Of a stretch of 6,368 nt of DNA, positions 5,226 through 6,368 are shown piece by piece (the stretch's first letter is position 1; each line of letters begins with the position of its first letter). A program made the translations under genes and the position numbers. The notes below the pieces were generated by a model. It did not search any database. It saw nothing but the letters and a program-made list of their open reading frames with translations, and was not told the DNA's origin. This DNA is from Clostridiales bacterium (GTDB lineage Bacteria; Bacillota; Clostridia; Lachnospirales; Lachnospiraceae), in contig JAHZHF010000045.1 in the NCBI GenBank assembly GCA_019420405.1, forward strand, positions 8,657 through 15,024, in the 5' to 3' direction.

Positions 5226-5240
5226 CCGGAACAGGTCCGG
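5226..5240 (+). repeat. Short intercistronic hairpin CCGGA-N5-TCCGG
   Basis: A 5-bp perfect stem with the loop ACAGG lies 28 nt after the HAD stop codon in the 117-nt gap before thiD. It has the same stem and loop length as the hairpin after thiW at 2700-2714. No T tract follows. No promoter is obvious in the rest of the gap. Confidence 0.35.
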
Positions 5241-5314
5241 GCGGCGGGATGGGGGCACCACTTTCCGTCGCTGTACAAAATTAGTGCTGAAAAAAGAGAA
5301 AGGAAGAGAGAAGT

Positions 5315-6148
5315 ATGAGAACAGCATTAACAATCGCTGGAAGTGACTCCAGCGGAGGCGCCGGAATTCAGGCAGATATCAAGACAATGACGGCAAATGG
5401 CGTATTCGCCATGAGCGCGATCACTGCACTGACTGCACAGAATACAACCGGCGTGACAGGAATCATGGAGGTATCTCCTGAATTTTTAAAAGAACAGATC
5501 GACTGCATTTTCACAGATATCCGTCCGGATGCCGTAAAGATCGGGATGGTCTCATCCGCGGATCTGATCCGCGCCATCGCAGAGAAACTTGAGGAGTACC
5601 ATGCGGAAAATATCGTGGTTGATCCGGTAATGGTAGCGACCAGCGGCGCGAAACTGATCAGTGACGATGCTATTGACACACTGAAAGAGAAGCTTCTTCC
5701 CATGGCGGATCTTCTCACCCCGAATGTTCCGGAAGCGGAAGTGCTCTCCGGGATGGATGTGAAGACAGAAGAGGACATGGTGAAGGCAGCGGAGGAGATC
5801 GGCAGTACTTATCATTGCGCCGTGCTCTTAAAGGGAGGCCACCAGTTAAACGACGCAAACGATCTGCTGTACAGAGACGGCGCCTTCCACTGGTTCAGGG
5901 GGAGAAGGATCGATAATCCGAATACTCACGGAACGGGATGTACGCTGTCCAGTGCGATTGCATCCAATCTTGCGAAAGGCTTTGTCATGGAAGAGGCTGT
6001 GGAGAGGGCGAAGAATTATATTTCAGGCGCGCTCGGAGCAATGCTGGATCTGGGAAAGGGCAGCGGCCCCATGAACCACGCCTTTGCGATTGCCGGAGAA
6101 TATGTCCGGGAGGCCTGCGAGACGGAGAGAGAAGGCGGGGTGCATTAG
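5315..6148 (+). CDS. thiD: Bifunctional hydroxymethylpyrimidine kinase / phosphomethylpyrimidine kinase
   Basis: ThiD phosphorylates HMP to HMP-P and then to HMP-PP, the pyrimidine partner for ThiE. The 277-residue ribokinase-fold protein is complete. It shows TIAGSDSSGGAGIQADIKT (6-24) for HMP binding, DAVKIGM (72-78), VVDPVMVATSGAKL (101-114), LTPNVPEAE (134-142), LLKGGH (171-176), the catalytic anion-hole motif NTHGTGCTLSSAIA (203-216) with Cys209, and GKGSGPMNH near the C-terminus. The last motif is typical of true ThiD rather than pyridoxal kinases. The ATG at 5315 follows an AGGAAGAGAG purine-rich site. It is separated from the HAD gene by 117 nt and from cytX by 1 nt, so thiD and cytX are tightly coupled. 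Confidence 0.96.
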   Translation: MRTALTIAGSDSSGGAGIQADIKTMTANGVFAMSAITALTAQNTTGVTGIMEVSPEFLKEQIDCIFTDIRPDAVKIGMVSSADLIRAIAEKLEEYHAENIVVDPVMVATSGAKLISDDAIDTLKEKLLPMADLLTPNVPEAEVLSGMDVKTEEDMVKAAEEIGSTYHCAVLLKGGHQLNDANDLLYRDGAFHWFRGRRIDNPNTHGTGCTLSSAIASNLAKGFVMEEAVERAKNYISGALGAMLDLGKGSGPMNHAFAIAGEYVREACETEREGGVH

Positions 6149-6149
6149 A

Positions 6150-6368
6150 ATGGAGAAGAAAGGTACCTCAGTATTTGAAAACGGGCTGATCTGGTTCGGC
6201 GCGGCCGTCTCCATCGCGGAGATTCTGACGGGGACGTATCTTGCCCCGCTCGGTTTCGGAAAAGGGCTTGCGGCCATTCTTCTGGGCCATGTCATCGGCT
6301 GTCTGATGATGTTCTTGGCGGGTATGATTGGCGGAAAGATGAGAAAGAGCGCCATGGAGACTGTGAAG
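6150..6368 (+). CDS. cytX: CytX, predicted hydroxymethylpyrimidine transporter (5' part, cut by window end)
   Basis: The first 73 codons of a membrane protein start 1 nt after the thiD stop. The ATG at 6150 has GAAGGCGGGG about 9 nt upstream, inside the end of thiD. The sequence SVFENGLIWFGAAVSIAEIL (7-26) followed by GTYLAPLGFGKGLAAILLGH and a second hydrophobic segment to about residue 58 matches the N-terminus of CytX, a member of the nucleobase:cation symporter-1 family found in thiamine operons and predicted to import HMP. About two TM segments are visible; full-length family members have around 12. It would supply the substrate for ThiD. The reading frame is open to the window edge. Confidence 0.88.
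   Translation, partial: MEKKGTSVFENGLIWFGAAVSIAEILTGTYLAPLGFGKGLAAILLGHVIGCLMMFLAGMIGGKMRKSAMETVK

Noticed and set aside
4619..5278. Minus-strand ORF of 219 aa opposite the HAD gene
   Set aside because: The + strand gene has complete HAD motifs and a ribosome binding site; the minus-strand product has no recognisable family features.
1..6368. CRISPR arrays, tRNA or rRNA genes, insertion sequences
   Set aside because: No regularly spaced repeats, tRNA-like cloverleaf with T-loop sequence, rRNA signatures, or transposase and terminal inverted repeats were seen.

Overview
This window looks like part of a chromosome of a Clostridia-type Firmicute, probably a gut Lachnospiraceae-like organism. 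That placement is an inference from strong AGGAGG-type ribosome binding sites, moderate GC content, a TPP riboswitch ending in a transcription terminator, and ThiW/CytX salvage transporters. No 16S or other phylogenetic marker is present, so it is tentative.

Region 1 (1-1258, + strand) holds an ABC exporter pair: the C-terminal part of an ATP-binding subunit, with an in-frame TAG just upstream of its first available ATG, followed by an ABC-2-like permease of 251 aa. A strong hairpin at 1261-1309 ends this unit and is shared with the convergent gene beyond it. Region 2 (1322-1789, - strand) is a YbaK/EbsC-family editing-deacylase-like gene of 155 aa. Region 3 (1790-2164) is a divergent intergenic region with candidate promoters in both directions, a dense cluster of palindromes, a terminator-like hairpin near the expected 5' end of the thiW transcript, and about 150 nt of further structured leader.

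Region 4 (2165-6368, + strand) is a thiamine precursor salvage operon: thiW, TPP riboswitch with terminator, thiM, thiE, HAD phosphatase, thiD, cytX (cut by the window end). The genes form a coherent pathway. ThiW is the predicted thiazole (HET) uptake S component and ThiM phosphorylates HET. CytX is the predicted HMP importer and ThiD converts HMP to HMP-PP. ThiE joins HET-P and HMP-PP into thiamine monophosphate (TMP). No de novo genes (thiC, thiG, thiS, thiH) and no TMP kinase (thiL) are visible here.

The two most interesting points are these. First, thiW has its own leader with a small terminator-like hairpin whose large internal loop recalls the architecture of terminator-embedded HMP-PP riboswitches ('thiS motif'); this would give the operon two inputs, HMP-PP for thiazole uptake and TPP for the rest. 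Second, a HAD phosphatase sits between thiE and thiD and is a candidate for the often missing TMP phosphatase.
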